A DNA stretch of 64,000 nt, from contig JAPKHC010000011.1 in the NCBI GenBank assembly GCA_026647215.1, forward strand, positions 1-64,000, written 5' to 3'. Source of the DNA: F1-120-MAGs118 sp013360535 (lineage in GTDB: Bacteria > Planctomycetota > UBA1135 > GCA-002686595). The notes beneath the pieces were generated by a model. The model did not search any database, was not told where the DNA came from, and was given only the letters and a program-made list of their open reading frames with translations. Of this stretch, positions 49,922 to 57,696 are shown piece by piece. Both the position numbers and the translations under genes were made by a program. Numbering within the stretch: position 1 is the stretch's first letter; each line of letters starts with the position of its first letter.

Positions 49922-49958
49922 GCGGAGCCGGTCACCCGTTCGGGGCGACCGGCTCCGC
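49922..49958 (-). terminator. Hairpin after the secreted-protein gene, terminator-like
   Basis: A 12-base perfect stem (GCGGAGCCGGTC / GACCGGCTCCGC) with a 13-base loop lies just past the stop at 49980. No T-run follows, so it may stop transcription or stabilise the 3' end. It also separates the gene from the downstream cytochrome promoter. Confidence 0.4.
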
Positions 49959-49979
49959 ACTGGAAGGCTCGCGACCCGT

Positions 49980-51035
49980 CTACGGACAGACGGTGAACTG
50001 CACCGCGTTCGTCAGGCCCGTCGTGCTCGGGCTGCCGGGGTCACGCGACCAGATCTGCGCGTACACCTGAGCACCCGGCACGAGCAGCGGATCGAGCTGC
50101 GAGGCGATCACCGCGTTCATGTCGAAGGCGTAGGAGCCGCTGCAGTCGTTGCCCGAGCTGGCGCCGCCCGAGTTCTGCGCGGCGGTGCGCAAGGTCGGCG
50201 GAGCGACGCACTTGGTGCCACCCTGGAACGGCGTCGCCGACGGCGAGTAGCCGTAGAACAGCAGGCCGTTCTTCTGGTTGAGCACGTTGTTCGCCTGCAC
50301 GAAGAACGGCGAGTTGCCGAACCACTTGGCCGTGCCGGTGGTCGAGATCGAAGGCACGCAGCCGAGGCTGTTGGTCTTCGCGGTGCAGTACACGGTCGGC
50401 GCCGGGCAGGTCCACGAGCCCCGCAGCGTGCCGACGATCGAGAGCGAGCCCGAGACGCCGCTCGCCGGGTCGCTGAACGGGAAAGTCGAGTTCACCGGCA
50501 TGACGAGCGAGACGACCGAGCCCGACAGCGTCAGCGTGCCGTTCTGGTTGGTGGGCGCCGAGACAAGGCCCGTCAGGTCGCTCACCGTCGCCGCCGAGCC
50601 CAGCGGCGTCACGGTCATCTGGCCCGAGAGCGCCGTGACGGTCACCGCCGCGGTGAAGGCGCCATTGGCCGCGACCGAGAACGTCGGCGCCGAGAACTGC
50701 AGGTGCAGGTTCGTGACGTCGAACGTCGCCAGCGGCGGCAGGAACGGGAACACGTTGTTGATCTTGCCGTGCAGGTCCGGCACGACGGCCGCGTCGCCCG
50801 CTCCGGGGAAGTCGGCCGAGGCGATCGAGTCGTTGGCGAGCGGGTAGATGCGCACGTTCGCCGTGCCCGCGGCCTGGAACGCGGTCGAAGGGTTGCCGAC
50901 GAGCGCGCCGATCGAGGTCGTGCCGCTCCAGTTGAAGTTCGACTGGGACTGGTTGAGGGTGACGACGAGTTCACCCTGCGCGGACGCGACGGTCGCGAGG
51001 GCGAGGGCGGACAGGACACTGGGGATCCAACGCAT
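49980..51035 (-). CDS. Secreted protein with planctomycete C-terminal domain (351 aa)
   Basis: This is an exported protein with signal peptide MRWIPSVLSALALATVASAQ from ATG 51035, and AGAGG nine bases upstream. Residues 21-205 are a beta-rich ectodomain without a recognised family (LVVTLNQSQSNFNWSG ... GTLTLSGSVVSLVMPVN). The C-terminal domain is a canonical copy: CTAKTNSLGCVPSIS, VLNQKNGLLFYGYSPS, NDCSGSYAFD and QIWSRDPGSP. Its function is unknown. It shows that the C-terminal domain is used on non-FG-GAP proteins too. Confidence 0.75.
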   Translation of the reverse strand: MRWIPSVLSALALATVASAQGELVVTLNQSQSNFNWSGTTSIGALVGNPSTAFQAAGTANVRIYPLANDSIASADFPGAGDAAVVPDLHGKINNVFPFLPPLATFDVTNLHLQFSAPTFSVAANGAFTAAVTVTALSGQMTVTPLGSAATVSDLTGLVSAPTNQNGTLTLSGSVVSLVMPVNSTFPFSDPASGVSGSLSIVGTLRGSWTCPAPTVYCTAKTNSLGCVPSISTTGTAKWFGNSPFFVQANNVLNQKNGLLFYGYSPSATPFQGGTKCVAPPTLRTAAQNSGGASSGNDCSGSYAFDMNAVIASQLDPLLVPGAQVYAQIWSRDPGSPSTTGLTNAVQFTVCP

Positions 51036-51070
51036 GGAGCAGACCTCTCGGGGGACGGATGACCTGCGAA

Positions 51071-51076
51071 ATCCTA
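51071..51076 (-). promoter_or_regulatory. -10-like hexamer TAGGAT before the secreted-protein gene
   Basis: On the minus strand TAGGAT lies 35 bases before the ATG at 51035, upstream of the AGAGG ribosome-binding site. Confidence 0.35.
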
Positions 51077-51165
51077 GCAGCGTCGCTCCCCGTGGGCAGG
51101 GGGCTCCTTCCTCGACCGCGCTCCCGGCCTCCGCAGGCCCCGGGAACCCGGCAAGAGCTTCGCTC

Positions 51166-52095
51166 TCAGCCGAAACGGCCCGAGATGTAGTCCTCGGTTT
51201 CCTTGAGGTGCGGCTGCAGGAAGATGTCGCCGGTCGGGCCGTATTCGACGAGCCGCCCGAGGTACATGAAGGCCGTGAAGTCGCTCGTGCGCGAGGCCTG
51301 CTGCATGTTGTGCGTCACCATCAGGATCGAGTAGCTGCCCTTGAGCTCGTCGATCAGGTCCTCGATGCGCGCGGTCGCGATCGGGTCGAGCGCCGAGCAG
51401 GGCTCGTCGAGCAGCAGCACCTCCGGCTCCGCCGCGATCGCGCGCGCGATGCACAGGCGCTGCTGCTGGCCACCCGAGAGCCGCAGCGCGCTGTCGTTCA
51501 GGCGGTCCTTGACCTCGTCCCACAGGCTCGCGCCGCGCAGGCTCGCCTCGCACACTTCCGCGAGCACGCGCTTGTCGCGCTCGCCGTCGATGCGCAGCGA
51601 GTACACGACGTTCTCGAAGATGCTCATCGGGAACGGGTTGGGCTTCTGGAACACCATGCCGATGCGCTTGCGCAGCTCGATCACGTCCTGACCGGGCGCG
51701 TAGATCGAGTCGCCGCTGAGCCGCATCTCGCCCTCGATGCGCACCGAGTCGATCAGGTCGTTCATGCGGTTGACCGAGCGCAGCAGCGTCGACTTGCCGC
51801 AGCCCGAAGGCCCGATCAGCGCCGTCACCTTGCCCTTGGGCACGGGCATCGTGATCGAGTGCAGCGCGCGCGAGGCGCCGTACCACAGGTCGAAGCGCTC
51901 GATCTCGAGCACGTGCTCCTCGTTCGCGAGGCCCGCGTGGACCTCGGCCGTGAAGGGCTCGTTCGCGGCGATCGCCTGGAACACTCGGCCGGATATCGAA
52001 GGGGCGCCGTTCATGCTGGGTGGGGAAGCGCTCTTGCGCGGCTGGGGCGTCAGTTCGTACTGGGCGAGCGTGGGTTTGCGGGCGATCTCGGTCAC
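51166..52095 (-). CDS. pstB: PstB phosphate ABC transporter ATP-binding protein (309 aa)
   Basis: This is the ATPase of the high-affinity phosphate importer. It has Walker A GPSGCGKST, the Q-loop segment MVFQKPNPFPMSIFENV, signature LSGGQQQRL, Walker B VLLLDEPCSALDP and a switch-histidine region MVTHNMQQASRTSD, all typical of PstB. The start is GTG 52095, overlapping the pstA stop (GTGA). This gives an N-terminal extension of about 60 residues before the ABC core (VLEIERFDLWYGASRAL) that is longer than usual. It is last in the operon pstS-pstC-pstA-pstB. No phoU follows here. Confidence 0.92.
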   Translation of the reverse strand: MTEIARKPTLAQYELTPQPRKSASPPSMNGAPSISGRVFQAIAANEPFTAEVHAGLANEEHVLEIERFDLWYGASRALHSITMPVPKGKVTALIGPSGCGKSTLLRSVNRMNDLIDSVRIEGEMRLSGDSIYAPGQDVIELRKRIGMVFQKPNPFPMSIFENVVYSLRIDGERDKRVLAEVCEASLRGASLWDEVKDRLNDSALRLSGGQQQRLCIARAIAAEPEVLLLDEPCSALDPIATARIEDLIDELKGSYSILMVTHNMQQASRTSDFTAFMYLGRLVEYGPTGDIFLQPHLKETEDYISGRFG

Positions 52096-53843
52096 AGCGT
52101 GTTCCCCTGGAAGCGCCGGCGCAAGCGCGCGCGGATCCAGATCGCGAGCACGTTGAGCAGGACCACGAGCGCGATCAGGAGCAGCGTGGTCGTGAACACC
52201 ATCGGCTTCGCGGCTTCGCTGTTCTGGCTCTGGAAACCGATGTCGTAGATGTGGAAGCCCAAGTGCATGAAGCTGCGCTCGGGGTGCAGGAACGGCGCGG
52301 CTCCATCGAGCGGCAGGTCGGGAGCGAACTTGACGGCGCCGACGAGCATCAGCGGCGCGACCTCGCCCGCGCCGCGTGCGAGCGCGAGGATCATGCCCGT
52401 CATGATGCCCGGCATCGCGCGCGGCAGCACGATGCGCCAGATCGTCTGCCACTTCGTCGCGCCGCAGGCATAGGAACCCTCGCGCATCGAACCCGGCACG
52501 CTCGCGAGCGCCTCCTCGGTCGGCACGATCACGACCGGCAGCGTCAGCAGCGCGAGCGTGAGCGAAGCCCACAAGAGACCGCCCTTGCCGTAAGTCGGCG
52601 TGGGGAGCTTCGCCGCGAACAACGCCTCGTCGACACCGGCGCCGACGATGTAGCAGAAGAAGCCCAGCCCGAACACGCCGAACACGATGCTCGGCACGCC
52701 GGCGAGGTTGTTGATCGCGATGCGCACGGCGCTGACGATCGGCCCCGGACGCGCGTACTCGCGCAGGTAGAGCGCTGCGAGCACGCCGAACGGCACGACG
52801 AGCAGCGCCATGATCAACGTCATCAGCACGGTGCCGAAGATCGCCGGGTACACGCCGCCTTCGCTGTTGGCTTGGCGCGGAGCGTCGAGCAGGAACTCGC
52901 TCGCACGCGAGACGTAGACGCCGAGGCGTTCCGTCAGGGACAGTCGGTTGGGCGCGAACGCGCGGACGATCTCCTCCAGCGTGATCATCCTGCGCGCACC
53001 GGAGGCGGTCTCCAGCTCGACCGAGTAGCCCTTGTTCCGCTCCTGCAGCTTGTTGATCTCGGCCTGCACCTCGCGGAACTCGCTCTCGGCGGCCGTGGCG
53101 ATGGCGTCCGCCGCCGCGCGGGCCTCGGCGGCCTGCGGCGAGTCCACGCCGTTCTCGAGCTCGATCTCCCGCGCACGGAGTCGCGCACCCTCGATCCGCG
53201 CATGGATCGCGCCGATCGTCTCGTTCTTGAGCGTGCGGCCGCGCTCCCAGCGCTCGCGCACCTCGTCGTGCTGGGCACTTGCGAGGTCCCACACCGTTGC
53301 GGGGTCGCCTTCGGTCCGCACGCCATCGACCGTCACGGCACGCGGCACGCCGTAGAAGCGACCGTCGTCGAGGCGCTCGACGACGAGCATCCACTCCGGC
53401 TTCGACTCGCCGACGATGTCGGAGTCGTTCGCCCACTCGAAGTGCGTCCCGGTCAGCTCGTAGTTGCCCGTGCGCAGCATTCGGCGGCGCACGCCACCTT
53501 CCGTCTCGATCTCGCGCTCGGCCTGGGCGCGACGCGCTTCCGGCAGGTCCGCGAGGGCCTTCGGCTCGAGCACGAAGCGCTCTTCGGCGGCGAGCTCGCC
53601 GGCGAGGCGGCGCCCATCCGCGAGCTCGACCTCGACGATCGGACCCGGCCAGAAAGTCGGCAGGCCCTCGAACAGCACGAGCCCGAGCAACACGGCGATC
53701 ATCACCGTCGCGATCGCGAGCGCACCCCCGGTGAGCCACACCATCGGCTCGCCGTTGGCGAACAACGACGTGGCACGCTTCTCCGCGCGACGGCGGCGCG
53801 GCGGACGCGACTTCGGCGGGTTGGGGGCGGCGAGCTGGTTCAC
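52092..53843 (-). CDS. pstA: PstA phosphate ABC transporter permease with large periplasmic insert (583 aa)
   Basis: This is one of the two membrane subunits of the phosphate importer. The first transmembrane segment (ALAIATVMIAVLLGLVLF) is followed by an insert of about 230 residues. The insert includes VELADGRRLAGELAAEERF and a coiled-coil stretch (AEARAAADAIATAAESEF). The usual permease core follows, with FGTVLMTLIMALLVVPFGVLAALYLREY, NNLAGVPSIVFGVFG and the EAA-like loop EGSYACGATKWQTIWRIVLPRAMPGIMTG. Start GTG 53843 overlaps the pstC stop. The enlarged form, as in some Proteobacteria, may sense or guide the binding protein; this is inference. Confidence 0.9.
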   Translation of the reverse strand: MNQLAAPNPPKSRPPRRRRAEKRATSLFANGEPMVWLTGGALAIATVMIAVLLGLVLFEGLPTFWPGPIVEVELADGRRLAGELAAEERFVLEPKALADLPEARRAQAEREIETEGGVRRRMLRTGNYELTGTHFEWANDSDIVGESKPEWMLVVERLDDGRFYGVPRAVTVDGVRTEGDPATVWDLASAQHDEVRERWERGRTLKNETIGAIHARIEGARLRAREIELENGVDSPQAAEARAAADAIATAAESEFREVQAEINKLQERNKGYSVELETASGARRMITLEEIVRAFAPNRLSLTERLGVYVSRASEFLLDAPRQANSEGGVYPAIFGTVLMTLIMALLVVPFGVLAALYLREYARPGPIVSAVRIAINNLAGVPSIVFGVFGLGFFCYIVGAGVDEALFAAKLPTPTYGKGGLLWASLTLALLTLPVVIVPTEEALASVPGSMREGSYACGATKWQTIWRIVLPRAMPGIMTGMILALARGAGEVAPLMLVGAVKFAPDLPLDGAAPFLHPERSFMHLGFHIYDIGFQSQNSEAAKPMVFTTTLLLIALVVLLNVLAIWIRARLRRRFQGNTL

Positions 53844-56431
53844 AGCTGGAAAGCTCGCTTGCGGAAGCGCTGGCGCACCAGCTCGGCTGCGGTGTTGACC
53901 ACGAACGTGATCGCGAACAGCGTCAGCGCCGCCAGGAACAGCGTGCGGTAGTGCGTCGAGTTCTCGACCGCTTCCGGCAGCTCGACCGCGATGTTCGCGC
54001 TCAGCGTGCGGAAGCCGCTGAAGACGTTCCAGTCCATCACGGGCGTGTTGCCCGCGGCCATCAGCACGATCATCGTCTCGCCGACGGCACGGCCCAGCCC
54101 CACCATCACGGCCGAGAACAGTCCGCTCGCCGCCGTCGGCACGATCACGCGCACCGCCGTTTGCCACGGCGTCGCGCCCGCGCCGAGCGACGCGAGTCGC
54201 AGGTGGCTCGGCACCGCATTGAGCGCGTCCTCCGCCAGCGTGTAGATCAGCGGGATGATCGCGAAGCCCATGATGAAGCCGACGATCAGCGCGTTGCGCT
54301 GCACGTAGGTGTCGACGATCGAGCCGCGTGGATCGAAGCCCGCGACATCGAGCGCGAGCGCGGCCGCCGCGGCGAGGCCGAGCGTGGTGAGCACCGCACC
54401 GGCGAAGCGCGCCAGATCAAGCCGCGCACAACGCTCGCGCGACCACGACAGCGACAGGCGCCGGAACCACGGACCGACCACGCGTCCCGACAGCAGCGCG
54501 ACCGCCGCAGCAGCGAGCGGCAGGAGCAGCATCAGCCAGCCGCCGAACGCACGCCCGCGCGAGCCGTCGAGCCAAGCCGCGAAATCCCCGACGAAAAGCG
54601 CCATCTCGAGCGCCGGGCCGAACACGAACGCCAGCCCGAGCCCGACCGGGATCGCGATTCCGATCGCCGCGAACCGCTGCCAGCCTTGCCAGCGCACGGC
54701 ACGCCCCTGCGGCAGCAACTGCCACAGGTACGCACCCGCCAGCATCGAGGACGGAATCGTGAAGAAGGCCGTGAGCACGACCGCCAGCGAACCCTGCACG
54801 ATCGGCGCGATCACGATCGCCGACAGGAAGCCGAGCACGACGCTCGGCAGGCTCGCCATGATCTCGATCGTCGACTTGACTCCGACGCGCAGGCGCGGCG
54901 CGAGGAACTCGCTCGAGAAGATCGCCGCGAACAGCGCCAGCGGGACGCCGAACAGGAGCGAGTAGAAGGTCGCCTTGAGCGTGCCGAACACGAGCGGCAT
55001 CAGCCCGAGCTTCGGCTCGAAGTCGTCGGTGCCGCTCGAGGACTGCCACACGTGCTCGGGCGCCTCGTAGTTCTCGTACCACACCGGCCGGAACAGCGCC
55101 GCGACGCTCGCCTCGGGGTGCGGCACGTCGATGTCGAAGCGCTCGAGGCCGCCTGCGGTCCGCACGAGCAGGGCGTCCTCGCGCGGGCTCAGCGCGAGCT
55201 CGACCGGCACGCCACCTTCGGCGCAGCGCAGGCTCGCGAGCTCCGCTTCGCTCGTCGCGTAGAAGAGCCGCAGCGAACCGTCGGCGAAACCCGCGGCGAA
55301 CAGTCGCGAGGCGCCGGAGCTCGAGAGCGCCGCCACCGGCGCGCTGCCCGCCGCGAAGCGGTGCCCGCTCACCATGCGGCTGCCGTCGAGCGTGCCCGCG
55401 TCGGCCGGCTTGATCCGGAACCACGCGCTCACGCGCCCGAGCGAGTCGCCGACGAGCAGCGTGCGCTTGCCCGCGAGGAACTCGAGCGCCGTGACTTCGG
55501 CCTTCGGCTCCGGCAGCAGGTCGAGCACCTCCGCCTCCACGGGCTTGTCGAAGTCGCGTGCGTCGAAACGCACCGCGCGACCGTCGCTCCACACGAGCAG
55601 CACGTTGTCGCCGGCGCCGAGGATGCGCAACGCGAGCGGCAACCGGCCCGCTTCGACGCGGTACGGCAGCTCGCAGCTCGCGAGCTCGACCGTGGCCTCG
55701 CCCGTCAGCAGGTTCTCGCTCTTGTGCACCTTCGACAATGCGAGCTTGCCGTCGCTGCAGAGCGTCGCGAGCACCGGCCCCGAGGGCAGCGACGTCACGT
55801 CGACCCGCTCGACCGCGCTCGACACCGCCACCGGCGCCTCGAAGCTCGCCTCGACGCTCAGGCGTCGCAGCTGGCCGTCGCGCGTGCGCTCGACGACTGC
55901 GCTGCCGAACACCGCCGCAGCACCGGGCGCGAGCGCACGCTCCGTCTCGCCGACCGTGTCCTCGCCGAGGAATTCGAGCCCGAATCCGATGCGCCCGAGC
56001 CTGACGGTCCCGTCGGCGAACCCCACCGCCGTGGTGCCGTCGAGCGAGTCGCAGGCCACCGCGCTCGGCGCGCCGCCTTCGAACAGGTTGCGCGACTCGA
56101 TGCGCTCGCCGCGCTCGAGCTCGCGCACTTCCAGCGTGCCGTCGCCGAGCAGGAACCAGCCGAGCCGATGGTATTCGTCGACGCCCGACTGCAGCACACG
56201 TGCGCCGAGCGCTTCCGCGTGCCGACTTCCCGCCTCGACCTGCGCGCCGCCGAAGAGCGGCACGACGACCCACACGAGGAACAGGCAGATCGTCCCGACC
56301 GCGACGATCGTGAGCCCGCCGCCGAGCGTGATCGCCGCACGCGCGAGCCGCTCGACGACGCGCACGCTGGCGCGCGTCTTGCGCGTCCTGCGCTGGCGCC
56401 GCTCCGGCCTCGCGCTCGTCGGTTCGCTCAC
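53840..56431 (-). CDS. pstC: PstC phosphate ABC transporter permease with propeller-like periplasmic domain (863 aa)
   Basis: This is the second permease subunit, about three times the length of the basic form. After an Arg-rich N-terminal tail and one transmembrane segment (AITLGGGLTIVAVGTICLFLVWVVV) comes a periplasmic part of about 400 residues. It has repeated WD40/PQQ-like strands (TAVGFADGTVRLGRI; NVLLVWSDGRAVRFD; RLFAAGFADGSLRLF). The permease core then starts at about residue 485 (FGTLKATFYSLLFGVPLALFAAIF) and includes MASLPSVVLGFLSA and the EAA-like region SLGAGATPWQTAVRVIVPTA. It lies 33 bases after pstS. Long PstC proteins with a propeller-like insert are known in some Gammaproteobacteria. 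Confidence 0.9.
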   Translation of the reverse strand: MSEPTSARPERRQRRTRKTRASVRVVERLARAAITLGGGLTIVAVGTICLFLVWVVVPLFGGAQVEAGSRHAEALGARVLQSGVDEYHRLGWFLLGDGTLEVRELERGERIESRNLFEGGAPSAVACDSLDGTTAVGFADGTVRLGRIGFGLEFLGEDTVGETERALAPGAAAVFGSAVVERTRDGQLRRLSVEASFEAPVAVSSAVERVDVTSLPSGPVLATLCSDGKLALSKVHKSENLLTGEATVELASCELPYRVEAGRLPLALRILGAGDNVLLVWSDGRAVRFDARDFDKPVEAEVLDLLPEPKAEVTALEFLAGKRTLLVGDSLGRVSAWFRIKPADAGTLDGSRMVSGHRFAAGSAPVAALSSSGASRLFAAGFADGSLRLFYATSEAELASLRCAEGGVPVELALSPREDALLVRTAGGLERFDIDVPHPEASVAALFRPVWYENYEAPEHVWQSSSGTDDFEPKLGLMPLVFGTLKATFYSLLFGVPLALFAAIFSSEFLAPRLRVGVKSTIEIMASLPSVVLGFLSAIVIAPIVQGSLAVVLTAFFTIPSSMLAGAYLWQLLPQGRAVRWQGWQRFAAIGIAIPVGLGLAFVFGPALEMALFVGDFAAWLDGSRGRAFGGWLMLLLPLAAAAVALLSGRVVGPWFRRLSLSWSRERCARLDLARFAGAVLTTLGLAAAAALALDVAGFDPRGSIVDTYVQRNALIVGFIMGFAIIPLIYTLAEDALNAVPSHLRLASLGAGATPWQTAVRVIVPTAASGLFSAVMVGLGRAVGETMIVLMAAGNTPVMDWNVFSGFRTLSANIAVELPEAVENSTHYRTLFLAALTLFAITFVVNTAAELVRQRFRKRAFQL

Positions 56432-56464
56432 GTTCCGCGGTCCCTGCAGGTCTCGTTCAGGCGC

Positions 56465-57466
56465 TCACTTGCCCGAGCCGGCCTCGACCACGGGCAGTTC
56501 GAGCCCGATCTGCTTGAGCGCGTCCCCCGCGACCTTCGCCGGCACCGGGAAGTAGCCGTCCTTCACGACGTCGGCCTGCCCCTTCTGGCTGAACACGTAG
56601 CGCACGAACTCGCGCCGCAGCGGGTCGAGCGCCGCACCAGGCTTGCGGTTGACGTACACGTAGAGGAAGCGCGCGAGCGGGTAGGTGCCGGTGTACGCGT
56701 TTTCGGGCTTCGCCTCGACCACCGCGGCCTTCGCGTCGCGCTGCAGCGGCACCGCGCGCACGTCCGCCGTCATGTAGCCGATGCCGCTGTAGCCGATCGC
56801 GAACTTGTCGCTGGCGACGCCCTGCACGACCGACGAGCTGCCCGGCTGCTCCTTGACCGAGTCCTTGAAGTCGCCGTTCTTGAGCGCGTGCTCCTTGAAG
56901 TAGCCGTAGGTGCCCGAGGCGCTGTTGCGGCCGTACAGGCTGATCGGCTTGTCGGCCCACTCGCCCGTCAGGCCGAGGTCGCCCCACTTGGCGAGGTCCT
57001 TCTCGAAGCCGCCGTTGCGCGACTTGGAGAAGATCGCGTCCACCTGCGCGAGCGAGAGCGACGCGATCGGGTTGTCCTTGTGGACGTAGACGGCGAGCAT
57101 GTCGATCGCCATCGGCAGGCCGACGGGCTTGTAGCCGAAGGCCTTCTCGAACTCCGCGAGCTCCTTCTCCTTCATCGGGCGCGACATCGGCCCGAAGCTG
57201 GCGGTGCCCGCGATCAGCGCCGTCGGCGCGGTCGCCGAGCCCTTGCCTTCGATCTCGATCGCGACGTTGGGGTACATCGAGCGGAAGCCCTCGGCCCACA
57301 GCGTCATCAGGTTGTTCATCGTGTCGGAGCCGACGCTCTTCACGGAGCCCGACACGCCCTCGACCGGCTTGTACTCGGGCAGCTTGGGGTCGACCTTGAC
57401 CGACTGGGCGGCGGGGACGAGCGCGAGGAGCGTGAAGAACGCGGGGGCGAGTCGGGAGAGCAGCAT
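56465..57466 (-). CDS. pstS: PstS phosphate-binding protein (333 aa)
   Basis: This is the periplasmic phosphate receptor that delivers phosphate to PstCA. It has a signal peptide (MLLSRLAPAFFTLLALVPAAQS) from ATG 57466, with AGAGGTG upstream. Binding-loop motifs follow: GSDTMNNLMTLW, the GKGSATAP loop, PMSRPM, the helix start NSASGTYGYF and YSGIGYMT. The start is chosen over the longer frame because it is the only one giving a signal peptide. First gene of the operon, divergent from the peptidase-like gene at 57697, and with a possible Pho box about 80-100 bases upstream. Confidence 0.92.
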   Translation of the reverse strand: MLLSRLAPAFFTLLALVPAAQSVKVDPKLPEYKPVEGVSGSVKSVGSDTMNNLMTLWAEGFRSMYPNVAIEIEGKGSATAPTALIAGTASFGPMSRPMKEKELAEFEKAFGYKPVGLPMAIDMLAVYVHKDNPIASLSLAQVDAIFSKSRNGGFEKDLAKWGDLGLTGEWADKPISLYGRNSASGTYGYFKEHALKNGDFKDSVKEQPGSSSVVQGVASDKFAIGYSGIGYMTADVRAVPLQRDAKAAVVEAKPENAYTGTYPLARFLYVYVNRKPGAALDPLRREFVRYVFSQKGQADVVKDGYFPVPAKVAGDALKQIGLELPVVEAGSGK

Positions 57467-57545
57467 GGACACCTCTGGAGGGGTCTGGCGGCGCCCTCGG
57501 GCACCGCACGTGGCCTTGACTTGAGGCCCAGAGGCTCGCGTCCTT

Positions 57546-57564
57546 GTGTAAAGCCGTCCTAAAG
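57546..57564 (-). promoter_or_regulatory. Possible Pho box upstream of pstS
   Basis: On the minus strand the sequence reads CTTTAGGACGGCTTTACAC: two CTTTA repeats with an 11-base period, the spacing of PhoB/PhoP direct-repeat sites. The second, TTTACA, resembles the Bacillus PhoP half-site. The match is short and lies in an AT-richer island of the divergent region. Confidence 0.25.
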
Positions 57565-57663
57565 ATCCCGGCCGAGGCCCGCGGGCGGCGGCGGGGACTG
57601 CGCCGGAAGTGTCGCGGGCGCAGGAACTTGGGAGCACGGCGCAACGCCGAGCGCCGTCCGCAC

Positions 57664-57669
57664 TAGGAT
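57664..57669 (+). promoter_or_regulatory. -10-like hexamer TAGGAT before the gene at 57697
   Basis: TAGGAT lies 27 bases before the ATG, divergent from pstS. No clear Shine-Dalgarno sequence is present; the leader is C/T-rich. Confidence 0.35.
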
Positions 57670-57696
57670 GTTCGCCTCTCCTCCCCTCCACCCACC

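Noticed and set aside
51120..51165. GC-rich hairpins behind pstB as a terminator
   Set aside because: Several weak stems can be drawn but none has a T-run, so I could not choose one.
53951..57562. 1203-codon open frame on the plus strand over pstC and pstS
   Set aside because: Arg/Glu/His-rich antisense of a well-supported operon; no domain seen.
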